The notes below the pieces were generated by a model, which worked only from the letters and a program-made list of their open reading frames with translations, did no database searches and was not told where the DNA came from. Shown here piece after piece: positions 50,630 through 61,400 of a stretch of 64,000 nucleotides of DNA. The stretch's first letter is position 1. Every line of letters starts with the position of its first letter. Both the position numbers and the translations under genes were made by a program. Source of the DNA: CADEDV01 sp036383515 (GTDB lineage: Bacteria > Bacteroidota > Bacteroidia > Chitinophagales > Chitinophagaceae); contig DASVOE010000032.1 of assembly GCA_036383515.1 (NCBI GenBank), positions 22,254 to 86,253 of the forward strand, given 5' to 3'.

Positions 50630-51388
50630 TCAGGCATTATACATCCACTCCCGGAACTGCGGCGCTGTTTCCTGGCTCACAATGATGCAATGATTCAATT
50701 CCGGCAGGGTAAGATCAACCTGGAGTTTTACTTTTTCATAGGATTTAAATCCTTTAATAAAATTGATATTGATAATATACTGGCGGTTGGCCCTGAAGAA
50801 AATATTTTCATCCAGCGTGGTCTCCAATTCTCCCAGGTTTTTATCGGTTAAATATTTTTTACCACAACGATCAGTTACGTATACAACTTTGTTTTCGGTA
50901 TAGAAAAGCACAATATCTTCCAGCCGCAGCGAAATATTTTCCAACCCTTTTTTTACCACCAATCGTTTCTTTTTATGGTTGCCCATATATTGTAAAAGGT
51001 TGGCAAGGGAATGATGCGCTGAAAAATGTTTTTCCAGCATCCGGTATTTCACCAGGGCTTTGCGCAGCGCTTCTTCATCCACCGGTTTCAATAAATAATC
51101 AATGCCGTTATACTCAAAGGCATTCAGCATAAACTCATCATAACCCGTAATAAAGATAACAGGAGTGCGATTGCCCGACTGGTTGAAAATCTCAAACGAT
51201 AAACCATCACCCAGTTGCACATCACTGAAAATAAGATCAGCTACCGGTTTGGTACCTAAAAACTCGATGCTTTCTTTTACACTACTCAGTGTAGCGATCA
51301 CCTGCACATCGTCGGCTACGGCCGAAATGGTATTGAGCAGGTTTTCTAATGCGGGTCTTTCGTCTTCAATAATAATAGCGTTAAGCAT
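50630..51388 (-). CDS. LytTR-family response regulator
   Basis: The 252-residue regulator has a receiver domain with acidic E8/D9/E10 (IIIEDERPALENL), phospho-acceptor D56 in LIFSDVQLGDG and Lys in YLLKPVDEEALRKAL. The C-terminal LytTR DNA-binding domain (about 145-245) contains RLEDIVLFYTENKVVYVTD and FFRANRQYIININFI. It is encoded 17 bp downstream of the LytS-type kinase on the same strand, so they form a two-component pair. The target genes are not evident; the SusC operon upstream is divergent and a possible but unproven target. Confidence 0.94.
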   Translation of the reverse strand: MLNAIIIEDERPALENLLNTISAVADDVQVIATLSSVKESIEFLGTKPVADLIFSDVQLGDGLSFEIFNQSGNRTPVIFITGYDEFMLNAFEYNGIDYLLKPVDEEALRKALVKYRMLEKHFSAHHSLANLLQYMGNHKKKRLVVKKGLENISLRLEDIVLFYTENKVVYVTDRCGKKYLTDKNLGELETTLDENIFFRANRQYIININFIKGFKSYEKVKLQVDLTLPELNHCIIVSQETAPQFREWMYNA

Positions 51389-51405
51389 GGTAAAGGGTTT
51401 ATGGG

Positions 51406-52410
51406 TTATTTGATCAATGGTAGTTTAACGGTATAACTTTCGCGGGTTTTTTCAATCACAATATCTTTCTTGCAAATGATCCGGTAACGGGAGCTCAGGT
51501 TCTTCAACCCGATACCCGTTGAATTGACCGAATAAGGTTTAGGTTTTACATTGTTACTTACTTTAAGATACTGTCCATTCAAAACCATTTTTATTTTCAA
51601 AGGATTTGCATCCGTAAACTCATTATGTTTTATGGCATTTTCCAGCAGGATCTGCAACGCACAGGGTGGGATCATAATAGAAGTATGATCACCCAGCGCT
51701 GATTCCAACTGCAGTTTGTTATCATGCCGTATCTGCAGCAGGAAAAAATAATCATCCATGAATTCCAGCTCTTCTTTCAATGGTATCAATTCTCTTATCC
51801 TGTTGATGAGAAAATATTTATATACCTGGGCCAGTTTATTATTAAAAAGATGGGCTTGTTTGGGGTTATGTACAATAAGATGATTGAGGGTATTGAGTGA
51901 ATTGAAGATGAAATGAGGATCCAGTTCATTGGTGAGAGCCTGCAGCTCGGCCTGCGAGAGCTCCTGGTCAAGCTGGTTAACGATCCGGGTATCCAGCTCT
52001 CTCTCTTTACTCAGGAAAAGTATTTCATAAATAAGGGTAAAGATGATAACGGTCAGCACGCAGCAGATCACAAACTTTATAATAGGATCCCAGGCAAATG
52101 GTTCTTTGGAAAACTCAAACCATACCAATACTGATAACGTACCAACACAGGCACCGTAAAGTCCTTCAACCAGGCACACGGTGGCTATTTTCGAAAACGG
52201 GTTAGATAAAGGTGCAAAAAGGCTGCGGAGCCTTCCATGCATCCAGTTGCTGCCCGACCAGATGATCAACGATGTAAAAATGCAATACAGGTTAGCAAGA
52301 ATAAGTTGGGGAACGGTATATAATTCATAGGAAATAATACCGGAAATAAGCGGCAGGCTTATTCCGAGCAAAGGAATAAATATAATACGCAGACGAGCAT
52401 CCTTGATCAT
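51406..52410 (-). CDS. LytS-type (His_kinase family) sensor kinase
   Basis: The 334-residue product starts at the ATG at 52410 (MIKDARLRIIFIPLLGISLP); an ATG eight codons upstream is possible. Four membrane helices span about 7-135. A short coil leads to the phospho-acceptor H166 in ALTNELDPHFIFNSLNTLNH. The ATPase domain has LLENAIKHNEF and TGIGLKNLSSRYRI. It phosphorylates the LytTR regulator downstream. There is no recognisable extracytoplasmic sensor domain, so the membrane part itself may sense. It is divergent from the SusC operon at 52860. Confidence 0.93.
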   Translation of the reverse strand: MIKDARLRIIFIPLLGISLPLISGIISYELYTVPQLILANLYCIFTSLIIWSGSNWMHGRLRSLFAPLSNPFSKIATVCLVEGLYGACVGTLSVLVWFEFSKEPFAWDPIIKFVICCVLTVIIFTLIYEILFLSKERELDTRIVNQLDQELSQAELQALTNELDPHFIFNSLNTLNHLIVHNPKQAHLFNNKLAQVYKYFLINRIRELIPLKEELEFMDDYFFLLQIRHDNKLQLESALGDHTSIMIPPCALQILLENAIKHNEFTDANPLKIKMVLNGQYLKVSNNVKPKPYSVNSTGIGLKNLSSRYRIICKKDIVIEKTRESYTVKLPLIK

Positions 52411-52859
52411 AGCAGCAGCGGTTAGGGTTAACAAAGCCGATTTGTATACCGATTTTTCTCATGTGCATGTGATAACGTCAATCGGTCGTAAATCTATTCG
52501 TATTGATTGTTAAGCAATAGCAAATATTCTTTTCACGGAAGAATTCAATTACAAGTGGTAATGAATTCTCCTGAAAACGTAAACCGGTTAGTGAGGGATA
52601 AAATTCCTGTTACTTCTAAAAAGGAATAGATACTTCAGCTTTTCATAACGCTGCTTCATTTATCATATTTCACGAATGGGTTACAAACAACTGTTATCGG
52701 TGTGTTCGCAAAATGCTGCAAAGAACAAGAGATGAAAAATGTATGGCTTTATTCATCATTATTCATGGTTCAGTAATAATAATCGTTTGTATGGAAGCAT
52801 CTCTGCTGATATTGTTGCCTTGCTTCTCAGTTTTCATTTATAAAACTAAAACACTGCTA
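52411..52859. other. Divergent control region between LytS and SusC genes
   Basis: No gene is visible; in-frame extensions of the SusC frame back to 52713 lack signal-peptide or domain character. A candidate operator dyad lies at 52541-52568. I could not identify a -33/-7 Bacteroidota promoter with confidence. Confidence 0.45.
52541..52568. promoter_or_regulatory. Imperfect dyad upstream of SusC operon 1
   Basis: GAATTCAATTAC (from 52541) and GGTAATGAATTC (to 52568) are near-mirror arms around AAGT, with GAATTC at both ends. The position between LytS and SusC and the symmetry fit an operator, but no regulator is assigned and chance is possible. Confidence 0.3.
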
Positions 52860-55800
52860 ATGAAAAAATTTATTCTGCTATTGCTTTCCATACCGTCGTT
52901 ACTGGTTGCGGTAGCGCAAAACCGTACCGTTACCGGTAAGGTTACCGATGAGAAAGGTGTTCCTGTTGCTAATGCTTCCGTAGTAGTAAAAGGCACCAGC
53001 ACCGGCACCAGCACCAACCCGGAGGGTTTGTTTTCTATAACTGTTCCTTCCAACAACAGTATTCTGTCTTTTTCTCATATCAACCTCGCTCCCCACGAAA
53101 TGCAGGTAGGATCTCAATCTTATTTTACAGTGACCATGCAGGGAGCTGATAAAAGTTTGCAGGAAGTGGTGGTTACTGCATTAGGTATTACCCGCGACAG
53201 GCGCACGTTGGGTTATGCCACGCAAACAGTAAAGAACGAAGCCATCATTGATAAAGGTGAAGGAGGATTATTAAATGCTTTGCAGGGAAAAATTGCCGGG
53301 GCTGATATTACCGGCGCCAGCGGAGCTGCTGGTTCATCCACAACTATTCTTTTACGGGGTGTTTCTTCATTCACCGGAAGCCAATCTCCTTTAATGGTGG
53401 TTGATGGGATACCCGTCAGTGATAACGTAGATGAATCTACTGTAGGCTTATATTCCAACCAGTCTTCTAACAGATCAATGGATCTGAATGTAAACAATAT
53501 TGAAAGTGTGAACGTATTGGCCGGACCCGCTGCAGCTGCTTTATATGGTTCAAGGGCTGCCCATGGTGCTATAATGATAACTACCAAAAAGGGAAGCGGA
53601 CAGAAAGGTGTGGTAAATGTTACATTCAACAGTTCTTATACCCAGCAAAAGGTATATGGTTTTCCCGAGCTGCAAAATAAATATGGCCAGGGTGCCAGTG
53701 GAGTTTTTAGTGGTGTATCTGCCAATTCACTGGGCCCGGCTTTCGGAAGTACACCTTCAATTGTCAATGGTTTAATTGTAGGAGCCGTTCCCCAGTATGT
53801 CAACGGTATAAATTATACTGCGGGACAGACTATTCCCTACCAGGCATTTCCTGATAATATCATGAGTTACTTCAAGACAGGTTCTGTTTTTGAAAACAAC
53901 TTATCTATCAATTCCGGTGATGCAAAGAATTTTTATGGCATTTCATTAGGCCACTCAAGTCAAACAGGTATTCTTCCCAATTCAGAATTTAATAAAACCA
54001 ACGTTGGCTTTACCGCTTCAACTTATTTTACAGAAAAGCTTAGTGTAAAAGGCGGCGCCAGTTACTTTAATACCGTTCAGCAAGGACCCACCCAGGGATC
54101 GAATGGTACCTATAGCGCTTATGCCAACGTATACAGGATGCCGCGGAGCATAGATTTTGATTACTATAAAAACCACTATACTACAGTAGGCGGATACAAC
54201 AACTGGTACGTAGCTAATATATATAATACAGCTATCCAGGATTCCTCCAGCGCCAGCGACAACCCATATTTCGCTGCTTACAAAAATCCTATTAAAAGTA
54301 ACCTGACGAGGACCGTTGGTAATCTTACATTAACGTATGATATCTCTAAATGGATCAGCGTTAGTTACCGGGCTGGTCTTGATGCTTATACCGACAGGCG
54401 CAAAAGAACTGTTGCTTTAGGTTCTGCACAAGTAGTAAGAAGTGCATTTACCGGCGCACCGGCTACTACTACAGGTGGTATCATGGAAGATATATTTTAC
54501 AGAAGCGAATTCAACGGAGACCTTATGATTACTGCCAAAAAAAGCAACCTATTCCTGCAAGGTCTGAATGCAAATTTTTTAGTAGGTCAGAACGTGCTTC
54601 AGCAAAAATTCGATTGGGTTAACCAGACAGGGTACGGATTAGCTATACCCGGCTTTTATAATATTACGAATGCATCAAACCTAAGTCTTACCAATGAATA
54701 TAATAGCGTAAAAAGACTATGGGGTATTTATGGCCAGGTATCTTTATCTTATAATAATTACCTGTTTTTAGAATTTACGGGAAGACAGGATAGATCCTCC
54801 ACACTGCCTAAAGCCAAAAATGCATTTTTCTATCCTTCGGTATCAGCATCTTTTGTAATAACAGATGCATTAAAAGTTAAATCATCTATTTTATCCTTTG
54901 CAAAGATCAGGGCGGCTTATGCCAAAGTGGGCAATGATGCTCCTTTGTATTCACTGGATAATACGTTTGCTTCTGCTGCTGTTGGGAATAATGTAGCCAA
55001 CTATGCTTTCCCTATGGGTACTGTGGCAGGTTTTGCCTCTACTACCACGCTGGGAAATAAAGCGCTGACTCCTGAATTTGTAAGCACTTTTGATATTGGA
55101 TTAAATGTCGGCTTGTTTAAAAACAGGCTGAACATTGACGCAACTTTCTACGATTCAAAAAGTACCGACCAGATCGTTAACGTAGGACTGCCTGCCTCTA
55201 CAGGTTATCTTAACAGGTATGTGAATATTGGCTCAATGACTAATAAAGGAGTTGAATTGATGTTAACGACTAACGTTATAAAATCAAAGAATTTCGCCTG
55301 GGATGTAAATGCCAATTTCTCTCTCAACAGGAACAAGGTAACTGCACTTGCCCCGGGTGTTAATTCATTTTCTTTCGGAGGCATTCCTTTTAGCGGTCTT
55401 ATACCCACTATTGCGGTGGGAGAACCGTTTGGAATAATCAGGGGAGGTAAATTTGTAACCAATGCTGCAGGCGAACGGTTAATTGATTCTACCACGGGAT
55501 TGTTTGCAAACTATGTTACCGATCGAACCGTACTTGATCCAAACCGTAAATGGATATCTGGTCTCACCAACACATTTACCTACCAGAATTTTTCTTTGTC
55601 AGTCCTTGTTGATTATAAACATGGAGGTCAATTTGAGTCCTTTACAGTTGCTACATTAAGAGCCAACGGTTCTTTAAAAGTTACAGAAGACAGGGACCTG
55701 CCATTTATATTACCGGGTGTGATTGATATGGGTGGAGGAAAATACAGGCCCAATGATATCCAGATAAATGGTCAGACATATTATAATGTAGCCCTGGGTG

Positions 55801-56108
55801 GAGCAACCGGTTCCACCAACTCCAATGAATTTGCGGTGTTTGATGCGTCTACATTCCGGCTTAGAGAATTATCACTCAGCTATAATTTAAGAAGCGCTGC
55901 AATCGGAGCTACCAGGCTGTTCAAAACTGCAAAGTTGACGGTGTATGGACGTAATTTATATTTCTATGCGCCCAATTCTCCGATAGATCCGGAATTAAGT
56001 ACACAGGGTGGTGGTTCTACAACAACAAGCAATGTAGTACGTGGTTTGGAATTAGGCAGTGCACCTGGTACCCGGAATTTTGGCGCCAGCCTTCGGTTAA
56101 CTTTTTAA
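52860..56108 (+). CDS. SusC/RagA-type TonB-dependent outer-membrane transporter, locus 1
   Basis: The 1082-residue protein starts at the ATG at 52860, giving the signal peptide MKKFILLLLSIPSLLVAVA (cleaved before QNRTV). A carboxypeptidase-regulatory-like domain (about 20-95, VTGKVTDEKGVPVANASVVV), a TonB-box region (LQEVVVTALGITR), the plug (about 125-240) and a C-terminal 22-strand barrel ending GASLRLTF follow. It imports large nutrients together with SusD. It leads an operon with the SusD-like gene (27 bp) and a lipoprotein gene. No sigma or anti-sigma gene is adjacent. The substrate is unknown, since no CAZymes are linked. Confidence 0.95.
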   Translation: MKKFILLLLSIPSLLVAVAQNRTVTGKVTDEKGVPVANASVVVKGTSTGTSTNPEGLFSITVPSNNSILSFSHINLAPHEMQVGSQSYFTVTMQGADKSLQEVVVTALGITRDRRTLGYATQTVKNEAIIDKGEGGLLNALQGKIAGADITGASGAAGSSTTILLRGVSSFTGSQSPLMVVDGIPVSDNVDESTVGLYSNQSSNRSMDLNVNNIESVNVLAGPAAAALYGSRAAHGAIMITTKKGSGQKGVVNVTFNSSYTQQKVYGFPELQNKYGQGASGVFSGVSANSLGPAFGSTPSIVNGLIVGAVPQYVNGINYTAGQTIPYQAFPDNIMSYFKTGSVFENNLSINSGDAKNFYGISLGHSSQTGILPNSEFNKTNVGFTASTYFTEKLSVKGGASYFNTVQQGPTQGSNGTYSAYANVYRMPRSIDFDYYKNHYTTVGGYNNWYVANIYNTAIQDSSSASDNPYFAAYKNPIKSNLTRTVGNLTLTYDISKWISVSYRAGLDAYTDRRKRTVALGSAQVVRSAFTGAPATTTGGIMEDIFYRSEFNGDLMITAKKSNLFLQGLNANFLVGQNVLQQKFDWVNQTGYGLAIPGFYNITNASNLSLTNEYNSVKRLWGIYGQVSLSYNNYLFLEFTGRQDRSSTLPKAKNAFFYPSVSASFVITDALKVKSSILSFAKIRAAYAKVGNDAPLYSLDNTFASAAVGNNVANYAFPMGTVAGFASTTTLGNKALTPEFVSTFDIGLNVGLFKNRLNIDATFYDSKSTDQIVNVGLPASTGYLNRYVNIGSMTNKGVELMLTTNVIKSKNFAWDVNANFSLNRNKVTALAPGVNSFSFGGIPFSGLIPTIAVGEPFGIIRGGKFVTNAAGERLIDSTTGLFANYVTDRTVLDPNRKWISGLTNTFTYQNFSLSVLVDYKHGGQFESFTVATLRANGSLKVTEDRDLPFILPGVIDMGGGKYRPNDIQINGQTYYNVALGGATGSTNSNEFAVFDASTFRLRELSLSYNLRSAAIGATRLFKTAKLTVYGRNLYFYAPNSPIDPELSTQGGGSTTTSNVVRGLELGSAPGTRNFGASLRLTF

Positions 56109-56135
56109 TTATTCAACACTTCAAACAAGAAGAAA

Positions 56136-57629
56136 ATGAAAATAGGAATAAAAATAATCTCCATAAGCACAACTGTTTTAGTCATTGCATCCTGTAGCAA
56201 ATCGTTCCTGGATGTAAATACTAATCCGAATGCTGTTCAGGATGCACCTGCAAAAGTATTGTTGCCCAATACAACAGTAGGTATGGCTTTTACCAACAGC
56301 AACGAATTAGGAAAAGCAGCCGCTTTATTAATGCAATACAATGCCGGCATCAGCGGAAATTCTGCTGCTTATGATACATGGAACCTGGGCAGCTTTGATA
56401 ATGCCTGGAGCAATGAAATATATTCAAATACAATTAATAACCTTGGTATACTGATTCAAAAAACGGAAACAAGAAGCAGGGCTTATTCAGGTATCGCTAA
56501 ATTAGAATTGGCTTATACCTTTTCTATGATAACTGATCTTTGGGGAGATATTCCCTATTCCGAAGCAGGCCTCGGACTGGATGAAGCAGGATTTCCAAAA
56601 TTTCCACAACCGAGATTTGATGCACAGATGGATATTTATCTCGGTAATTCCACCAAAGGAGTTAAAAGTCTCTTTAACCTGGTAAGAGAAGGAATGAGTG
56701 ATATTGTTGCAAACGGGGCTTCCCGTCCCGGAATAGATCCCGGTACCGATGATGTTGTGTATGGAGGTGATCTGTCCAAATGGACAAGATTCGGTAATTC
56801 ATTGATGATGAAACTTGCACTGCAGGTATCCAACCGGGCACCGGATACGACAAAGAAGGTTATTAGTGATATCATAGATAACAATAAGCCTTATATCAAT
56901 GCAGTAGATGGCAGCCTGGATTTTAATGTACCATTTCTTACAGCCAATCCTAATGCTTATTACCTGCAGGATATTGGAGGCTCCATTCCCAACACACAAA
57001 TGTTAAGTAATCGGTTTTTGGCACTTGAACGTAGTTTGAATGATTCATTACGACTATCAAAGTTGTACATTAAACCAGCTGCTACTTTTATAGGCTATGA
57101 TAACGGTTCACCATTTGTAGCTCCGGTTGCTGCTAACCGGTCCTATTATGGCACTTATACGTTGGGCGCAACACGCAGGGGAGAAGCGCCTATACGTTTA
57201 ATAACTTCCTTCCGTAATAACTTTATCCTGGCAGAAGCTATTCTTCGTTTCGGTGTTTCGGGTGATCCGAACACCTATTATCAGAATGGTATAAAGGGTT
57301 CTATGAAATCAGTTGGTCTTACCGATGCTGAAATCAATGCTTATTTTACAGCTAACCCAACCATTGTCACGCTGAGCGGAACAACAGATCAAAAACTGCA
57401 ACAGATCATCCTGCAGAAATATATTGCTTCTGTTGGGAATGGTATCGAAAGTTATAATGATTACAGGAGAACAGGTTATCCTGTTTTAACACCACCTCTT
57501 GTTACAGCAGGTGATGATCCCAATGTATTCCCTTACCGGTTTCCCTATACTATTAGTGAAGGTTCAGCTAATCCTAATCAACCCAATCCAAGACCCAAAA
57601 CAAATGTAAAAGTTTGGTGGGCTTTATAA
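56136..57629 (+). CDS. SusD/RagB-family nutrient-binding lipoprotein, locus 1
   Basis: A 497-residue lipoprotein with signal MKIGIKIISISTTVLVIASC (lipobox Cys at 20, followed by SKSFLDVNTNPN). The D-V-N-T-N-P-N start and TPR-like helical body, with SMITDLWGDIPYSEA and the late YNDYRRTGYP, match the SusD-like-2 branch, often found with transporters for varied nutrients. It caps the SusC barrel on the outside. It lies 27 bp after its SusC partner, so they are co-transcribed. Substrate unknown. Confidence 0.95.
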   Translation: MKIGIKIISISTTVLVIASCSKSFLDVNTNPNAVQDAPAKVLLPNTTVGMAFTNSNELGKAAALLMQYNAGISGNSAAYDTWNLGSFDNAWSNEIYSNTINNLGILIQKTETRSRAYSGIAKLELAYTFSMITDLWGDIPYSEAGLGLDEAGFPKFPQPRFDAQMDIYLGNSTKGVKSLFNLVREGMSDIVANGASRPGIDPGTDDVVYGGDLSKWTRFGNSLMMKLALQVSNRAPDTTKKVISDIIDNNKPYINAVDGSLDFNVPFLTANPNAYYLQDIGGSIPNTQMLSNRFLALERSLNDSLRLSKLYIKPAATFIGYDNGSPFVAPVAANRSYYGTYTLGATRRGEAPIRLITSFRNNFILAEAILRFGVSGDPNTYYQNGIKGSMKSVGLTDAEINAYFTANPTIVTLSGTTDQKLQQIILQKYIASVGNGIESYNDYRRTGYPVLTPPLVTAGDDPNVFPYRFPYTISEGSANPNQPNPRPKTNVKVWWAL

Positions 57630-57659
57630 ATTATTATAAACTATTCAAAATAACAGATT

Positions 57660-58163
57660 ATGCATAAATCATTAATTGCAATATGTCTTTCGGGGGTTCT
57701 GCTTTTTTCATCCTGCAAAAAAGATGAGTTTGGATACCTTTCACAAAATCATCCGGCAGTAGCTGTTACAGTGAGTAATTTATTCGGTATGTATAATGGT
57801 GTGCCTGCCGTGCAAACTTCATTATCAGGTGGTGGAACCATTACAATAAAACTTGATATACCTGCCAGCTCGGGAAGAACCATTAAAGAAATAACACGTG
57901 TGGGCATACATACTACTCCCAATGCAGGTTATGGTACCGTGCGGGTAACAACCGGGTTGTACAATACAGCGCCCATTCCCGGAAGCGGCACCTCGGTAAC
58001 GTTTACAACATCAATTACCGAGTTTACAGCCAAAACCGGAATTGCAGTAACAACATCCGGAACCGCCACCAGTTTTATAAGCCGCTATTTTTATTTCCTG
58101 ATAACGCTTGATAATAATGAACAGGTAATTCCTGTTCCGGTAAGAGTGTATGTGAATAGTTGA
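57660..58163 (+). CDS. SusCD-associated lipoprotein, locus 1
   Basis: The 167-residue lipoprotein has the signal MHKSLIAICLSGVLLFSSC (Cys at 19) followed by KKDEFGYL. The remainder is beta-rich and Thr/Ser/Gly-rich with no recognised motif, ending PVPVRVYVNS. It follows the SusD-like gene by 30 bp and is terminated by the strong hairpin at 58178. Position and export suggest a surface accessory protein of the same uptake system, perhaps ligand-binding, but this is inference. Confidence 0.8.
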   Translation: MHKSLIAICLSGVLLFSSCKKDEFGYLSQNHPAVAVTVSNLFGMYNGVPAVQTSLSGGGTITIKLDIPASSGRTIKEITRVGIHTTPNAGYGTVRVTTGLYNTAPIPGSGTSVTFTTSITEFTAKTGIAVTTSGTATSFISRYFYFLITLDNNEQVIPVPVRVYVNS

Positions 58164-58177
58164 TTCAAAGAAGTGGC

Positions 58178-58238
58178 ATAGGAATGTAACGAGACTGATC
58201 TTTTACGCTGTCTCATTACATTCCTATTTTCATTTTTT
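58178..58238 (+). terminator. Terminator of SusCD locus 1
   Basis: The arms ATAGGAATGTAACGAGAC (58178-58195) and GTCTCATTACATTCCTAT (58210-58227) pair along 18 positions with one G-U, with a 14-nt loop, followed by TTTCATTTTTT. It closes the first SusCD operon. Confidence 0.9.
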
Positions 58239-58409
58239 CCGGTCCGTTTTATTTATTCCTGTCTGCAAACGTATTCAAAACAACAAGCCCGAATTTTCAT
58301 TCTTCATAGTCGTTTCTTCATGTTACGGTAATAAAGGACAAACCCGTTGAAGCATTGTGCTTCATCTTGCTGCCTACTAACAATTGTATTAATAAATAAA
58401 ATAAACTGC

Positions 58410-61400
58410 ATGAAAAAAGTTTTATTGCTTGCATTGTTCGCATTGCCTGTATTAACAATGCTGGCACAAAACAGAACAATAACAGGCAGAGTGTCCGATG
58501 CTGAAGGTAAACCTGTTTCGTTTGCTACAGTTACTCTCAAGGGAACGACTACAGCTGTATCTGCGAATGTAAACGGGAGCTTTTCCATTGAAGCGCCTGC
58601 AGGATCAGTTCTTGTATTCAGTGCTGCCGGTTTTCAGACTACTGAAGTAAATATTGGTGATCAGACCGTATTAAATACAACGCTGACCAGTCGCCAGGCA
58701 TTAAGTGAAGTAGTTGTAACTGCTCTTGGTATTACCAGGAGTCAGAAGTCTTTAGGATATAGTGCATCAACCATTAAAAGCGATGAATTACTAAAGGCAA
58801 GGGAAACCAATATTATAAACTCACTCGCTGGTAAAGCTGCAGGTGTAAGAATTACTTCTCAATCAGGTACGGTGGGCGGATCTTCCAAGATCATTATCCG
58901 CGGTGTGAATTCTGTAAACAATACAACGGTCAACGGAAATGGTCAGCCCATTTTTGTTATTGATGGATTGCCGATTGATAACAGTGCACAACAAATCAAT
59001 ACGGTTAACAGCGCCGTAAACCAGGGCACTTCAGGTGCAGATTTTGGCAACAGGGCTGGTGACATAAATCCGGATGATGTTGAATCAATAACAGTATTAA
59101 AAGGCGCTTCCGCTACAGCTTTGTATGGTGCAAGGGCAAAGGATGGCGCTATCATTATTACTACTAAAAAAGGAAAGAAAGGGCAAACATCAGTTACACT
59201 TAATCTCTCCACAAGGTTTGACAACGCCCTGAAACTTCCTTCTTTCCAGAACGAATATGCACAGGGCAATCAGGGAACTTACAATATTGCCAGTACCAAT
59301 GGATGGGGCCCTAAGATCAGCGAAGTGCAGGATAAAACTTTTCCTGATTTCTTAGGCAGGCAGGTTACCCTGAAAGCTTATCCTGATAATGTAAAAGATT
59401 TTTACAAGACCGGCAGAACTAATATCTATTCAGTATCCTTTGAAGGTGGTGGTGAAGGAACTGATTACCGGTTTGGTTATACCAACACCACGCAAACCGG
59501 TATTATTCCTGGCGAAAAATTAAATAAAAGCGGTATCAGCTTCAATGCCGGAAGAAACATACTGAAAGGACTTGATATCCGTACCAATATTAATTACACA
59601 AGAACGTTTGCGGATGGACGTCCTGTAGAAAGTTCGAATAACCCGAATGTACTTCAGTCTATCATCCTCACCATTCCAAGAACAGTTGATATAAACGATG
59701 TAAGAGAAAATTATGTGGATCCGGTTACCAAACAGCAGATCACCCTTACGCCGGGCCGAACAGGAAATAATCCATACTGGATCATTAATAATAATAAGTT
59801 TTCAAATACAGTTGACAGGATATACGGAAATGCGATCGTAACCTATAGCCCTGTTAAATGGCTGACCATTTCAGATAATATCGGAACAGATTTTTATAAT
59901 GAATTCAGGAAAGGAGTTACACGGCCGGGAACAATCGGAGCATTGACAGGAAACTTTTTTACAGCCAATCTTTATAACCGTATCATCAACAATGATCTTA
60001 TGGTAACGGTTAGCAAGCAACTCACGAAGGATCTTGCTTTAAAAGTAATAGCCGGGCATAATGTTTTTGAAGCTCAATACAGGAGAGAGCAATCAGATGC
60101 CCAGTCTCTCACCGTAGATGAGTTGTATAGTTTTTCTAATGCCGGTACAGTAAGCACTACCAACACGTCCAATAAAAGAAGACTTGTAGGTGTATTTGGT
60201 GATATAGGATTATCTTATAAAGATCTTTTATTCGTGAATGCAACGGGTCGCAATGACTGGAGTTCAACACTTCCTAAAGGCAACAACTCCTATTTTTACC
60301 CATCAGTTAGTTCCAGTTTTATATTCAGTGAACTATTGCATAATCTAAAATGGCTGAACTATGGAAAGTTAAGAGCCAGCTGGGCTAATGTAGGAAGTGA
60401 TGCTGCACCGTATGCCCTATCGTTTGCTTACCTGCCCGTGCCGGTATCTTTTGCGCAATATGGATTTGGTTCGCAGTTCCCCTTCAATGGAGTAATTGCT
60501 TTCACCGCACCGGGAGTTTTGCCCAATGCAAACCTGAAACCCCAAAATCAAACCAGTTATGAAATAGGAACTGAAATGAAATTTCTGCAAAGCAGGGTAA
60601 GCCTGGATGTTACTTACTATAATTCCGAAACAAAAGAACAGATCATAAACCTGTTAGTACCTCAATCTACCGGATTCACATCAAAAACGATCAATGCCGG
60701 CTCGGTGCTGAACAAAGGCATTGAAGTTACGCTGGGAGTAATACCAGTAAGAACAAAAGATTTTAGCTGGAATATAGATGCTAATTTCTCCAAGAACAAA
60801 CAAACGGTTCGTTTACCCGGTGAAGTAAAATCGTATGTGTTGCAAAGTGGCTGGAGCGGATTGCAAATTAAAACAAGAAGTGGTGAGCCTTTTGCAATAT
60901 GGGGAACTGCCTGGATGCGTGATACTGATGGCAACATCGTTATTGATGCCAATACCGGTTTAAGAAGAACGGTTAACGATCAGAAAATCGGAAATATTTT
61001 TCCTGATTGGATGATGGGTATCAATAATACAGTAAGCTTTAAAAATTTAAGCCTCAGCTTCCTGGTGGATATACGCCAGGGCGGATTTATGTATTCCAAT
61101 ACATCATCCACGTTAAGAACACAGGGACTGGGCAAGGAAACTGCTGAGAACCGCGGTAAAATTTTTATTGATAATGGAGTTATTCTCGATCCTGCTACCA
61201 ATAAATATGTTCCGAATACAGTGCCTGTTCAAAGCATGCAGGATTTCTGGGGACAGTTTATTACTACTAATACAGAAGGAAATGTATACAATGCATCTTA
61301 TGTGAAGCTAAGAGAAGTAAGACTATCCTACCGTCTGCCATCTGCCTTTTTATCCAGTAAATTGAAATTCATCAAAGGATTGGAACTCGGACTGGAAGGA

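Noticed and set aside
52713..52859. N-terminal extension of the first SusC frame
   Set aside because: The ATG at 52860 starts a clean signal peptide; earlier codons give no signal-like or domain sequence.
58347..58409. N-terminal extension of the second SusC frame
   Set aside because: The ATG at 58410 gives the signal peptide directly; the upstream codons contain no signal features.
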